Assembly: GCA_937951485.1 (NCBI GenBank)
Contig: CALEDJ010000025.1
Location: 29,346-93,345 of the forward strand
Reading direction: 5' to 3'
Source of the DNA: an uncultured bacterium
GTDB taxonomy: Bacteria; Hydrogenedentota; Hydrogenedentia; Hydrogenedentales; CAILVY01
Length of the DNA: 64,000 nucleotides
The position numbers and the translations under genes were made by a program. Below are positions 1 to 9,448 of this stretch, piece by piece (within the stretch, counting starts at the first letter, position 1; each line of letters starts with the position of its first letter). Under the pieces are notes generated by a model. The model had not been told where the DNA came from, ran no database searches, and saw only the letters and a program-made list of their open reading frames with translations.

Positions 1-720
1 CACTGACGGCTCCACTTCCCAGCGGATCCCGATTTTGCGCCCCGTGGTGACCACTTCCACGATCTGCCGGTCATCCAGCCATGCCTCGATTTTTTCCCCG
101 TACACGCGCAAACGCACCCGGTACCATCGGCCGTTGTCAAAATGGACGATCCGGGCGGTCATATTGTTGGCTGCGTCCTCATAGTCAATGCTGGAGAGGC
201 CGACCAGCGATCCGCCCCACCCGCCCAGGATCAGAGAACACGGATCCGGACCCACCGGGAAGGTCAGCCCGCAGAAGAAATCACTTCCCGCCACGCGCAT
301 TGCCTCCAGCGTAATCTCGTAATCATTTCGAACAAGCGGCCCCCGCCAGGTGACCCCCGTCATGTCGTTGCCCTCTTCCAGGAACAAAACGCCGTCCTCC
401 ACCCGGACGTTCCCCTTCCCGTAGAAATCCGATACGCGCCAGTCGGCACTCTCCTGCATGGGGCCGGGGCGCGGCGCGCCGTCAGGACCGAGATTGTGCC
501 GGAGCACGAAACCCGGCACCGGCTCCAAGTCCTCTTCCGGCGCGGGCGCTTCCGGAACCTGGACAGTTCCCTCACGTTCTGGTGCGCGCGCATTACCTGC
601 TTGCACTCCGATGGTAGAGCAGGACGCCAAGGAGATCATTGCCGGCAGAAGAATCGGTAAACCGCCCCGCCTGATCACCCGCAAAAATCGATCACAAAGC
701 GATTCTTCAACATACGACAT
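1..720 (-). CDS. DUF1080 / LamG-like lipoprotein, 3' end outside the window
   Basis: The minus strand is open from an ATG at 720 to the window edge (240 codons, no stop), so the C-terminus is missing. AGAAGGAGG lies about 11 nt upstream of the ATG. The N-terminus has a basic stretch, a hydrophobic segment and a lipobox ending at Cys34 (LASC), so the product should be a lipid-anchored exported protein. A low-complexity Pro/Glu/Ala linker follows. The folded part then has DUF1080-like features: WRVSDFYGKGNVRVEDG, a beta-rich core, and the RWYRVRLRVYGEKIEAWLDD segment typical of this jelly-roll fold, which occurs in 3-keto-glycoside hydrolase-type and other carbohydrate-active proteins. The exact substrate cannot be told. 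A LamG-type binding domain is the alternative reading. Confidence 0.75.
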   Translation of the reverse strand, partial: MSYVEESLCDRFLRVIRRGGLPILLPAMISLASCSTIGVQAGNARAPEREGTVQVPEAPAPEEDLEPVPGFVLRHNLGPDGAPRPGPMQESADWRVSDFYGKGNVRVEDGVLFLEEGNDMTGVTWRGPLVRNDYEITLEAMRVAGSDFFCGLTFPVGPDPCSLILGGWGGSLVGLSSIDYEDAANNMTARIVHFDNGRWYRVRLRVYGEKIEAWLDDRQIVEVVTTGRKIGIRWEVEPSV

Positions 721-971
721 ACCTTGGTCAGCCTCCTTCTCAGCGCCCGAAGCGTTGGCTTATTCCCACACGTCAATGCGCGGTCATCCCATATGTATTC
801 TCCAACTACGATTTCATAATAGCCATCCTCGGTCGGCAAATGCTACCCCCTGTCCTCAGCGGGCTTTTCTATTGCCTGGTTTTGTGTTACCCTTATGGAG
901 GACGACCAAGGTGCGTCCAGCGCGCAAGCGTTGTCATTGGCGAGGCGTGTCCTGGTGGGAGGGCAAGCGGT

Positions 972-1364
972 ATGGAATCGAAGCCGAACTGTCGAGAGTT
1001 CACCAGAAGCGAAGTGAACGCAAAAATGGAGGTGCGCCTTCCCAGCGGGATCGTTCTGGATGGGTGCAGCCGGAATGTGAGCCTGAGCGGCGTGCTTTTC
1101 GCCACGGAGCGCTCCCTGCCGGTGGGGAACAGCGTGCAGGCAACGCTACTGCTTCACCACGGGCATGACGAACACCGCATCGCCGCGGAGGGCTTTGTGG
1201 TGCGTGTGACGGATTGCGGCGTCGCCATCGAATTCACGAAAATCTCCCCGGAGAGCCTGGAGCAATTGCGCCGGCTGATCATGGACGCTGCCAGTGATGC
1301 CGAACAGGTGGAACGCGAGTACCAGTCGCATTTGAAATCGAAACGCAAGAAGGAAGATGCCTGA
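972..1364 (+). CDS. PilZ domain protein
   Basis: A 130-residue protein with the two c-di-GMP-binding signatures of PilZ domains: RxxxR (REFTR, about residues 12-16) and (D/N)xSxxG (NVSLSG, about 38-43), followed by the expected beta-barrel strands. I chose the ATG at 972 because GGAGGG lies about 8 nt upstream; the reading frame continues further upstream but without conserved features. The C-terminal 25 residues are charged and probably helical. The stop overlaps the start of the following acyltransferase/hydrolase gene by 8 nt, so the two are very likely co-translated. This suggests that c-di-GMP tunes the downstream lipid enzyme, which is inference. PilZ domains can also act in motility or polysaccharide export. 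Confidence 0.85.
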   Translation: MESKPNCREFTRSEVNAKMEVRLPSGIVLDGCSRNVSLSGVLFATERSLPVGNSVQATLLLHHGHDEHRIAAEGFVVRVTDCGVAIEFTKISPESLEQLRRLIMDAASDAEQVEREYQSHLKSKRKKEDA

Positions 1365-3630
1365 CGAACGGCGTCCTCGTTTGGGGCGCAGTGCGCAGGC
1401 GGCCCATACAATGCCATCCACCTTTGCCTTGTCACTGAGCAAATGGGCGTTGGACGTCGCGACGAAAATCGTCAAAGCGGACGTCCGACTCCACCACGCC
1501 GATGTTGTTCGCGACGATCTGGCCATCGTTTTCGTGGTCAACCATTTTACGCGCCTCGAAACGCTGCTGCTGCCCTATGTGCTTTACAAGCACACCGGGC
1601 GCGAGGTGATGGGACTGGCCGCCGCGGAATTGTTCCAAGGGCGCATCGGTCGGTTTCTGCAATCCACGGGCGCTGTTTCCACTGCCGCGCCCGACCGGGA
1701 CAAGATCATCGTCCGGTCCCTTCTGAAGGGGGACCATCCTTGGATGATTTTTCCTGAAGGGGCGATGATCAAGGACAAAAAGGTCATTGACCACAAGGGT
1801 GAATTCGCAGTTTATAACAACGGACAGCGACGTCCCCCCCATAAGGGCGCAGCGGTGCTGGCGCTGCGCGCCGAATTTTACCGCCGCAAGATCGAATGCC
1901 TTTACCACCGCCCCGGACGGGAAGGCCTGCAAGCGGCCCTTGAAAAATTCGGATTGGATTCCGCCGAGGAGGTCCTGGGCCGAAGAACTGTTATCATCCC
2001 CGTGAATATCACTTATTTCCCCATGCGCGCCCATGACAACGTGCTGCTGCGCATGGCCACACGCTTCGCCGAAGACCTGAGCCAGCGCGCTATCGAGGAA
2101 TTGTCGGTGGAGGGCACGCTTTTATCCGAAGACACCGACATTGACATCACCCTCGGCGACCCCATTGAACTGGACGAATACTTGAACTTGCCGGAATACG
2201 CCTCACTCATGGCTTGTGGTGCGCGGGACTTGGACGACCTGGAAATGGACCCCTCTTCGCTATTCAATGATGCCGCGCGCCAACTCATGATCCGTTATAT
2301 GCGGGAAATCTATGAACTGACCACCGTCAACTATGATCACCTCTTCGCGAGCCTCCTCCGGCACCTGATTTTCAACCGATTCGATGATCGTTGTCTTCGC
2401 GAGCGCGCCTTTCTTTGCGCATATCACTTGCGACGTCTGGGGGTACGCCGCATGCACAGTCTGCTCGAGCGCACCTACCGGGGGCTTGTTTATGAGGACT
2501 CTTTCCAGAAATTCGACGATTTCCTCGCCCTGTGCCTGCAGGAAGGCGTGGTAACACAGGAAAACGGCGCGCTGGCGCGGAAGCCCAAGCCGCGTGTCGG
2601 AACGGAAGATTTTCACACCATGCGCGCCCGCGAACTCACAGAGGTGATCGCCAACGAAATCGAACCGCTGCCACGCCTGTGCGAGCATATCCGCCGGGTG
2701 GCGCGCCTGCCGCGCGTCATGGTCGCGTGGCGGGTGCGTGAACTGCTGCTGCAGGAAGACATGCGGCTTTTCGAGGAGGACTACTCGCGCTATTTCAATC
2801 CCGGTCTGAGCAAAGGCCCGGAAGTGGGCCGACCTTTCCTGCTTCGGCCGCTGTGGGTGCGCGGCGGCGTTGTGCTTGCCCACGGTTACATGGCGGCACC
2901 GCTGGAAGTGCGCGCGCTGGCCGAGTATCTCTGTCAAAGGGGCTACGTGGTCTACGGCGTACGGTTGAAAGGACATGGCACCTCGCCGGAGGACCTCGCG
3001 CATAGTGCGTGGGAAGAGTGGTACGAAGCAGTCAGTCGCGGTCACGCCATCGTGCGCACGTTCACAGACCAGGTGTTCGTTGGTGGTTTTTCCACCGGCG
3101 GCTGCCTGGCGCTTATTGCCGCCGCGCGCAAGCCCCGACATCTGCGCGGCGTCTTCTCCATCTGCGCTCCGCTCAAACTGCAGAACTATTCCGTGCGGCT
3201 TGCGCCGTCCATCGTCACGCTGAATTCGCTGCTTCGGCGTTTCGGCCGCAACCGCGAGTCCTGGGAATATGTGGACAATGATCCCGAAAACAAGCATATC
3301 AACTACACCCGCAACCCACTCACCGGCATCTCCGAACTGGTGAAGGTCATGGATGCGATGGAGGGTTGTCTGCCGCAGGTGAAGATCCCTGCACTCGTCG
3401 TCCAAGGCTCCAAAGACCCCACGGTGAATCCTGTCAGCGGCGCCCTCATCTTCGACCAACTGGGGAGCGCCCGCAAAGAACTTGCACTTTTCGAACGCGA
3501 ACGCCACGGCATCATCAACGGCGATGGGGCGGTGGAAATTTTCGACCGCGTGTATCACTTTCTGCGCCGCGCCGGCGCGAAAAGCGCAGTCCCGGAAACC
3601 GCCGCACGCGCCACTCCGGCGGTCTTATGA
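1357..3630 (+). CDS. PlsC-like acyltransferase fused to an alpha/beta hydrolase
   Basis: A 757-residue two-enzyme fusion. The N-terminal part resembles glycerol-3-phosphate/lysophosphatidate acyltransferases: NHFTRLET at 62-69 corresponds to the NHx4D catalytic motif, with Glu68 in place of Asp, and FPEG at 132-135 is the substrate-binding motif. A middle region of about 250 residues has no assignment. The C-terminal part (about 490-740) is an alpha/beta hydrolase of the monoacylglycerol-lipase/carboxylesterase type: an HGYMA oxyanion segment, the nucleophile elbow GFSTG with Ser579, an acid in GSKDP and His in RHG. No signal peptide is seen, so a cytoplasmic or membrane-face role in acyl transfer and hydrolysis of lipids is likely. 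The ATG at 1357 overlaps the PilZ stop and is preceded by AAGAAGGAAG. The fusion is unusual; the substrate is unknown. Confidence 0.8.
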   Translation: MPDERRPRLGRSAQAAHTMPSTFALSLSKWALDVATKIVKADVRLHHADVVRDDLAIVFVVNHFTRLETLLLPYVLYKHTGREVMGLAAAELFQGRIGRFLQSTGAVSTAAPDRDKIIVRSLLKGDHPWMIFPEGAMIKDKKVIDHKGEFAVYNNGQRRPPHKGAAVLALRAEFYRRKIECLYHRPGREGLQAALEKFGLDSAEEVLGRRTVIIPVNITYFPMRAHDNVLLRMATRFAEDLSQRAIEELSVEGTLLSEDTDIDITLGDPIELDEYLNLPEYASLMACGARDLDDLEMDPSSLFNDAARQLMIRYMREIYELTTVNYDHLFASLLRHLIFNRFDDRCLRERAFLCAYHLRRLGVRRMHSLLERTYRGLVYEDSFQKFDDFLALCLQEGVVTQENGALARKPKPRVGTEDFHTMRARELTEVIANEIEPLPRLCEHIRRVARLPRVMVAWRVRELLLQEDMRLFEEDYSRYFNPGLSKGPEVGRPFLLRPLWVRGGVVLAHGYMAAPLEVRALAEYLCQRGYVVYGVRLKGHGTSPEDLAHSAWEEWYEAVSRGHAIVRTFTDQVFVGGFSTGGCLALIAAARKPRHLRGVFSICAPLKLQNYSVRLAPSIVTLNSLLRRFGRNRESWEYVDNDPENKHINYTRNPLTGISELVKVMDAMEGCLPQVKIPALVVQGSKDPTVNPVSGALIFDQLGSARKELALFERERHGIINGDGAVEIFDRVYHFLRRAGAKSAVPETAARATPAVL

Positions 3631-3663
3631 TATGGGTGCAGCAAAACGGAACCCATGCTGCCC

Positions 3664-5274
3664 CTATGAGCGGCCACTGCCGACGCTGTCGCGCGGGACC
3701 ATCTCATTTTTCACAACCCCTTCACTGACCAGAAAATCCCGGATGTATGCGCCGATGATATTCGTTTTGAGTTCGAGGCCAATAGGTGTCATATGACAGA
3801 TGTCGAAAAAGTGGTCGTCGCCGGCAACAAAACGTTCCGCCACGGGCACATAGAGGATGCCCTCGTTTTCACACATCCGCTTCAGGACGCGGTTGTACAG
3901 GGCCATGATCTGCCGGTAGGTGGAGAAATACAGGGGGCCGCCGTGCCATACCTCGCGCAGGTTCACGTCGTAGTAGCGGCGCGCGCGGAAATGATGCCAG
4001 GAAATGGTCGGATAGGCGAAACTGCAGACCGCCATTTGGACATTTCGTTCGCGCGCGGCGACAGCCATCGCCCGCAGGTTGCGCATGGTCGTGGCGTTCA
4101 TGAATGCCGCAAGAACATCGTCCGGAGGCAGAAGCCTGCGGTTAAATATCCGCCGCAGCAGCCGCGAACGGTTCAGGGCGCTGCGCCACGGATTCGGAGC
4201 GTCCAGCCAAATCGGAAAATGTTTGTGGCAGACATCATTGACAGCGTTGTAGTAGAGGATGAGATCAGGTTCCAGGTCCAGATAGTCGTTGATACGGCGG
4301 CGCTCGGTATACGATGTCAGACCACACAAGCCGGCATTCACCACGTCAATCTTGTCCGTGTTCAGCCATTCCCGCAGTTTGCGTTCCATGATGTTGGGAT
4401 AGGTGGAGGCGTTGTCATTGCCTTCTTCCGTGGTGGAGCCGCCGACGCAGACGATGCGAAACACGCCCGGCGGTTTGGGCAACACCACGTCGTCGTCACG
4501 GAAGCCATAATTGTTGGTGCTGAGGATGCTTTCCGGCATGGTCCAGTTTTTCTTATACGAAAAGAAAGGCTTTTCCCACGGGGATTCCGGCGGCGGCTCG
4601 CTGAGAATCTGCGCTTCGATGGGCAATGCGTCGGTGATCTCACGGGCGATGACCTCGACGATATCCCTTTCATCCCGTCTCGGGGCGACTGTCACCATGT
4701 AATGATGCGGCAGCATTGGAAACGTGGTTTCCACATAATGCGTACGGAACGTTGTAACAGCGTCCACCGTGCGGATGGCGTCGAACACCGCCTGCCAGTC
4801 GGGACGCGGCTCCCAGTCGCTCTCGCCACCCAGATAGCGCCGAAGATACTGTTCGAGAAGCGGCTCGCCGTGCGCCTCCAGCAGCGTCCCGTCGCGGGTG
4901 AAACACAAGTGCAACTCGCCTTGGAGGGCCAGAATGACGCTGCGGTGTTCCGGGCTTTGTCCGGCATAGTCTTCCCTGGATTGCCTCACCGATTCTTTCG
5001 CGATGGTGGGAGATGCGGGCACTGAAACGGCCCACCCCCGATCGCTTTGTGGAATAGTGAACTGGTGTTCTGGGCGCTTCAGTTCTTCCAGCGGCGCCAT
5101 CCGATACACCTTTCGGTTTTGCGCCTCAAAATAGCGCTCGTAGGCGCGCTCGGCGATCAGAACCCGGCCGCGCTCAAAAACTTCCAACCCCAACGCGATG
5201 ACCAGAAGCCAGACGAGGGCAATGCCGAAGCAATAGGCGCAGCGGGCGATCATTTGCACGACCTTGCGAACCAT
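3664..5274 (-). CDS. membrane-anchored SGNH/GDSL-family hydrolase
   Basis: 536 residues. An N-terminal membrane segment (about 15-35) is followed by roughly 200 residues of unassigned extracytoplasmic sequence and then an SGNH hydrolase domain (about 265-530). The domain shows block I CVGGSTTEEG (nucleophile Ser about 280), a block II-like VNAGLCG, block III-like YNAVND, and block V-like DICHMT with the catalytic His. Such enzymes are esterases or O-acetyltransferase-type acylhydrolases on glycans or lipids. The ATG at 5274 is preferred over an in-frame ATG at 5298 because GGAGAGG lies just upstream of 5274. It follows the minus-strand membrane/TPR gene after 66 bp and is probably co-transcribed with it, suggesting extracellular polysaccharide modification. 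Confidence 0.8.
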   Translation of the reverse strand: MVRKVVQMIARCAYCFGIALVWLLVIALGLEVFERGRVLIAERAYERYFEAQNRKVYRMAPLEELKRPEHQFTIPQSDRGWAVSVPASPTIAKESVRQSREDYAGQSPEHRSVILALQGELHLCFTRDGTLLEAHGEPLLEQYLRRYLGGESDWEPRPDWQAVFDAIRTVDAVTTFRTHYVETTFPMLPHHYMVTVAPRRDERDIVEVIAREITDALPIEAQILSEPPPESPWEKPFFSYKKNWTMPESILSTNNYGFRDDDVVLPKPPGVFRIVCVGGSTTEEGNDNASTYPNIMERKLREWLNTDKIDVVNAGLCGLTSYTERRRINDYLDLEPDLILYYNAVNDVCHKHFPIWLDAPNPWRSALNRSRLLRRIFNRRLLPPDDVLAAFMNATTMRNLRAMAVAARERNVQMAVCSFAYPTISWHHFRARRYYDVNLREVWHGGPLYFSTYRQIMALYNRVLKRMCENEGILYVPVAERFVAGDDHFFDICHMTPIGLELKTNIIGAYIRDFLVSEGVVKNEMVPRDSVGSGRS

Positions 5275-5303
5275 GAATATCCTCTCCAGGTGATTCATTC
5301 GTG

Positions 5304-5324
5304 ATGCAGGCGTTTCGCCTGCAT
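5304..5324. repeat. perfect 9-bp inverted repeat (hairpin)
   Basis: ATGCAGGCG at 5304-5312 and its exact complement at 5316-5324 flank a TTT loop. It lies in the 66-bp gap between two minus-strand genes and resembles the CAGGCTTCAGCCTG hairpins found elsewhere in the window. There is no T-run next to it, so a terminator role is not supported. Confidence 0.7.
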
Positions 5325-5340
5325 GAACAGGGTGGAACCT

Positions 5341-7887
5341 CTACTCCAGAACTGTAACGCAGGCGCTCCGCCGGCGATCAACATGAAATTCCTCGAAAAG
5401 TTGTTCGAGGGTGTCCGAAAACGCATGCAAGTAGACCGCGCTGCCATATAGCAGTTCCGGATTCAGGGCAAGCGCGCGCCGCAACGCTTCCTGCGCGACG
5501 CTGCGATCACCCGCTGTCAACAACGCTTTGCCCAGAAAATGCCAGGCACAGGATGATCCGGGAGATGATTCGGTAATTGCGCGCCATCCCGCGACGCGCG
5601 CCCGCAAGCCGCCCCGTCGTTCAAAAAAATCATCCAGGGCATTGGCGGCGACAGGTTCGTGGGGATTCGCAGAGAGCAGCATTTCCAAGTTTCGCTGCGC
5701 CGCATCCGTGTCTCCCGCCTTTTCCTGAAGCGCAGCCAATTCCAGAACGGTTTCCATGCGCCAAGGTTCGACTTGCGCCGCTTCCTGCAACAGATGCAGG
5801 GCCTCAGCATTCGCGCCCGATGAGGCCATCTCCCGCGCACGACGGCGTAGTTGCTGGTGATATGACTCACCGTATGGCACAAAACAGGGATTGACATCCT
5901 TCTGTCTCCATTGGATTTGCTGTGATCGCCGCATTGCAAGGGGCGGTTCGGGAATGCCGATATTCATGATCAACCCGAAGGCTCCAATATGGCGCACCGT
6001 GTGCATGGCGCGCAGTTCCAGCCCTGAATCGTCAGGCAGCAGGATGCCGCGAAAACGACTCCATCGCCTGAGGTCCACTGATTCATAAACAGGCAGGAAA
6101 TAGCGGATAGCGCCTTCACCGGGCAAATAATCGGGGTATGCGGTAAGTTTGTGTGAGAAATCATGTATTCCTTCATAGAGAACCGAAAAGCACGGTACAT
6201 GGCCCGATATATCAAAATCCAGAACGACATAGGATGTAAGAAATGTCTTTTCCTCCCACAGCGGACCTTCCGGGCGAAGCGCCAGGGGCTTCATTGGACA
6301 ATAGAGACGTCCTGCCGGGTCGTTTCTTGCCGACATTTCAACTGGCTGCAACTCAGCGGCGGCGCACTGCGCCACCAGGGCATCTACTTGACGCATCTGG
6401 ATATAACGTGCGACATGGAGGGGTGCGGCGATAATCAGCACTGCGGCGCCAGCGAAGATGGCCGTATTCCGCAGAGAACGCCCCTGCCATTGTCGCGGCC
6501 TAAGAGCGTCCTCCAGGAGGTTTCGACGCGGGTCTGAGCGACGCCGCGCCCGGACGGTGGCGAGAATCCAGTCGGCCGACAGCCCGGCGAACCAATACGG
6601 TGCGAATGCCAGATGGAAACTGTGCCGGTACAAGTACTGGAGGCTTGTGACTCCGGCGTAATAGGCAAGGAAAAAAGCAACGAACGCCGCCAATCGCAGA
6701 TTCCTGCCGGCCATGCACAGCAAGGTCGCGGCGGCAAGAAGCACCCACAGCGCATTGGGCGATTTTGAATAGGTGGGGACGCCGCTTAGCACTTGTGCCA
6801 CCGCCCCCCAACTTCGTGTAATTATATCTCCGGGAAATGTGCACGCCATTGCGACCAGAAAATCCCGTTTGGCGCGATCGGGATACAGGCGGTATTTTTC
6901 CATGAAAACGGCAGAATCGTTCGTCCTTTCCGCAAAACTCATGGCGGTTTCGCTGGCATAGAGGTCGTGCAGAACGTAGATGCGTTCATAGGAAGCGCGG
7001 GACAATCCTGCGTTGTCATCCGAAACGGTGGCCAATCCCATGATCATGTCGTGATAGCCGAGCGTGCCATGTTCCTGAAAACTTTTCAGAATGGGCCAGG
7101 CAGCGAGGAAAAACGCGGCCAGCATCAGAGCAGCACCCGCAAGCCGTTCCATGATGGCAACGCGCATTGGAGGCCGTGCACACACCAAAGGGACCAGTCC
7201 GGCGGGCAACAGAAACACCATGAGATCGCGGCGGAATCCCAAGCCGATGCCGATGACCAGCCCCAGCAGCGCGCACATTGCCCAGAACCAGCGGGTGCGG
7301 CGCGGTCTGACAATGATTGTTCCAAGGATGATCAACGTCGCAATGATGAACGGCGCTTTGGCGAAGTCGCGCAGGGTGGGCAATATCACCAGCGGGGCGG
7401 GAGACGCAATAAATGCGGCCGCAACCGTGGCCGCGAACGGGCGCCGCATGGCCAGACGCGCCACCCCATAGATCAGCAACACGGTCAGCACATAAAACAA
7501 AACGCACACACCGCGCACCACATCCCATGAAACACCAAAGCACCGCCACGCCGCGCCGACCGTCCAGATCAGATACTGGTGATATTGCTGGTAGACATCC
7601 AGAGGCTGAAACTGCAAATTGTCCGGCAGCAGGTTCGCGGGAAAGGTCATTTCCTGAAAATCGAGAAAGGCGCGCAGTCCCGGAACATCGGCGGGTTCCA
7701 CATTGACCAACCCGTGCCCATGCCCCATCATCAGCGAAGGAATATACAGGTCGTTGGTAAGCGATCCCGCCGGACCCTGCCAGTCGGACAACGCCCGCAC
7801 CGCTGTCATGGCGGCGAGCAATGTCAGTACAGCGACAAATGGGATATCCCCGAAGCGCCGATATGCGCAGATGACCGGGCTGTTCAT
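5341..7887 (-). CDS. polytopic membrane protein with C-terminal TPR region (possible glycosyltransferase)
   Basis: 848 residues. The N-terminal about 480 residues contain around ten hydrophobic segments, arranged like PMT/ArnT-type or dolichol-phosphate-sugar-dependent glycosyltransferases, although I do not see a clear catalytic acidic motif. A large soluble region follows after a further membrane segment. The C-terminal about 180 residues form TPR-like repeats (for example EALHLLQEAAQVEP and AQRNLEMLLSANP). The ATG at 7887 is chosen over a longer in-frame start at 7989, because the extra 34 codons run through a 9-bp repeat array and AAGGA precedes 7887. Neighbours on the same strand are a PHP phosphoesterase upstream and an SGNH hydrolase downstream, consistent with envelope or exopolysaccharide work. 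Family assignment is tentative. Confidence 0.6.
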   Translation of the reverse strand: MNSPVICAYRRFGDIPFVAVLTLLAAMTAVRALSDWQGPAGSLTNDLYIPSLMMGHGHGLVNVEPADVPGLRAFLDFQEMTFPANLLPDNLQFQPLDVYQQYHQYLIWTVGAAWRCFGVSWDVVRGVCVLFYVLTVLLIYGVARLAMRRPFAATVAAAFIASPAPLVILPTLRDFAKAPFIIATLIILGTIIVRPRRTRWFWAMCALLGLVIGIGLGFRRDLMVFLLPAGLVPLVCARPPMRVAIMERLAGAALMLAAFFLAAWPILKSFQEHGTLGYHDMIMGLATVSDDNAGLSRASYERIYVLHDLYASETAMSFAERTNDSAVFMEKYRLYPDRAKRDFLVAMACTFPGDIITRSWGAVAQVLSGVPTYSKSPNALWVLLAAATLLCMAGRNLRLAAFVAFFLAYYAGVTSLQYLYRHSFHLAFAPYWFAGLSADWILATVRARRRSDPRRNLLEDALRPRQWQGRSLRNTAIFAGAAVLIIAAPLHVARYIQMRQVDALVAQCAAAELQPVEMSARNDPAGRLYCPMKPLALRPEGPLWEEKTFLTSYVVLDFDISGHVPCFSVLYEGIHDFSHKLTAYPDYLPGEGAIRYFLPVYESVDLRRWSRFRGILLPDDSGLELRAMHTVRHIGAFGLIMNIGIPEPPLAMRRSQQIQWRQKDVNPCFVPYGESYHQQLRRRAREMASSGANAEALHLLQEAAQVEPWRMETVLELAALQEKAGDTDAAQRNLEMLLSANPHEPVAANALDDFFERRGGLRARVAGWRAITESSPGSSCAWHFLGKALLTAGDRSVAQEALRRALALNPELLYGSAVYLHAFSDTLEQLFEEFHVDRRRSACVTVLE

Positions 7888-7962
7888 GGCGCTGCAATCC
7901 TTCAGGCGTCTGATTTTCCAGGGTGCGTTTTGCAAGGGGCACTCGGGAGGTTCTTCGTGTCT

Positions 7963-7990
7963 GTCGGACAAGTCGGACAGGTCGGACAAG
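7963..7990. repeat. 9-nt-period intergenic array (GTCGGACAN x3)
   Basis: Three consecutive GTCGGACAA/G units lie just upstream of the membrane/TPR gene. Related arrays with the same exact 9-nt period occur at several other intergenic sites in this window. Confidence 0.8.
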
Positions 7991-8029
7991 CCAGGCGACC
8001 CGAATGCGGTGCGGTGTGTCCGTTCATGG

Positions 8030-9448
8030 CTATTCTACCGACACAGGTGTCCAATAGCGGTCATAAAGCCGCTCGGTCTGGCCTTGGAGCGCGCGGAGCC
8101 GGTCCACCGCAGTCTCATCGCCCGCGGCGTACTGGATCATCAACCGGCCCTCCTCAAAGCAGAGTTCATCGTGTTGCGGAAACACTTCGCGCAGCAGAAA
8201 CATGGTGTATTTAACCAGCCGAAAGGGACCATAAACACGCGGCAAGGTGCCCGCCGGCGCTTCGACCGCCACCGATCTCTGGTCCTTGATCGCGGCAATG
8301 AGATCAGCCGCGTCCGGAGACGGCGCGAAACATACGGTGAAATAGCGGCCAAAGTCATCACTGCCCTCAACCCAGTGTGTGTCGCTGACGCCGCAGATCG
8401 CGATACGCCGCCCTCTGGCGCGTTCTTCCTGGTATCTGGCGACCTGGATCGCGTTGATGTCCCGCGCGTGCGACGATTCCCAGTCGGAGCCACTGATCAT
8501 TTCCAGCGCGTCGAAAACCTCCGTTTCGAATAAGTAGTTCAGCAGTGCTTCTTCCACATTGTACCGGTTGCCGGTAACCCAATAAGGGTGACAGAGCATA
8601 CTCAGGCCGCCGCGTTCGCGGATGCGTGCGGACGCCCACACGCACGCTGCATAGTGAAACCTGTTCACGTGGGGCGGAGTGGGGGGGAGCGACTCCATCA
8701 AGATCGCGACTTCCGCGCGATACGTGGTCTCGTCGTCCCGATACAATTCCGTGATGCCGGCGTTCGCGCTGAAACTGACAATGTGGACCGGATTGTCCGG
8801 TGTGTGCACCTCTTCGCCGGGGTAAATGCGCAGATCGATCGGAAGACCGGCGAAAGCCTCCCGCGCCTCAATGGACGTGTCATACAAATGATGGTCGGTC
8901 AGCGCCATGAAATCCAATCCGGCGCGGCGGCACGCTCCCGCGACGTACGGCGGCGATTCCACCCCGTCGGACCGGTGGCTGTGCATGTGGATATCGCCCT
9001 TATACGGGCGCAATGCGTACAAATCCGGCCCAAGCGAATATACATGAAAGATGACCGAGCGCCTCTTGTCGCCGCAGGTCTGCTCAATAACGAACATGTG
9101 TTCCTGCTCGCCTTCGAACAACATCTTTATCCGGCCCCGTCCATTCTCGGCGGTGATCGGTATCTTCGTTCCCGGCGCCCATCCGCCCTTTTGCGGCGGC
9201 GCTTCCATCGGCGCATAGGTCAGTTCATAGGTGCAATCCTCGCGGAGGCGTACATGATCAAACAGCGGCACAATTTCGATCACAGACTCCTGATCCGCCG
9301 GAACAATGCGCGGCAGCACATCGAAATAGCGGTTTTCCGGGCGGATTTGCGCCCCGCTCGGCAATTTAGGACACAACAAAGGAGAGCCCGCTGCCGTGCC
9401 CACCAGGACGATACTGAACATCACGGCAAGTATTCTGAGTCTGCTCAT
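8030..9448 (-). CDS. secreted PHP-domain metal-dependent phosphoesterase
   Basis: 472 residues with an N-terminal signal peptide (MSRLRILAVMFSIVLVGTAA). An N-terminal beta-rich region of about 140 residues precedes a PHP domain. Its metal-binding motifs are GDIHMHSHRSDG (HxH plus D), ALTDHH, GEEVH and LCHPYW, with a later SDTHW. PHP proteins of this layout hydrolyse phosphoesters, but the exported form and its substrate are uncharacterised here. The ATG at 9448 has AAGGAGGA about 8 nt upstream; an in-frame GTG six bases earlier sits too close to it. It may begin the minus-strand transcription unit with the membrane/TPR gene and the SGNH hydrolase, with gaps of 142 and 66 bp. Confidence 0.8.
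   Translation of the reverse strand: MSRLRILAVMFSIVLVGTAAGSPLLCPKLPSGAQIRPENRYFDVLPRIVPADQESVIEIVPLFDHVRLREDCTYELTYAPMEAPPQKGGWAPGTKIPITAENGRGRIKMLFEGEQEHMFVIEQTCGDKRRSVIFHVYSLGPDLYALRPYKGDIHMHSHRSDGVESPPYVAGACRRAGLDFMALTDHHLYDTSIEAREAFAGLPIDLRIYPGEEVHTPDNPVHIVSFSANAGITELYRDDETTYRAEVAILMESLPPTPPHVNRFHYAACVWASARIRERGGLSMLCHPYWVTGNRYNVEEALLNYLFETEVFDALEMISGSDWESSHARDINAIQVARYQEERARGRRIAICGVSDTHWVEGSDDFGRYFTVCFAPSPDAADLIAAIKDQRSVAVEAPAGTLPRVYGPFRLVKYTMFLLREVFPQHDELCFEEGRLMIQYAAGDETAVDRLRALQGQTERLYDRYWTPVSVE

Noticed and set aside
458-1168. 236-codon plus-strand frame overlapping the DUF1080 and PilZ genes
   Set aside because: Overlaps two better-supported genes, Arg/Ser/Pro-rich shadow composition.
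3793-5025. 410-codon plus-strand frame
   Set aside because: Antisense shadow of the SGNH hydrolase gene, no motifs, no ribosome binding site.
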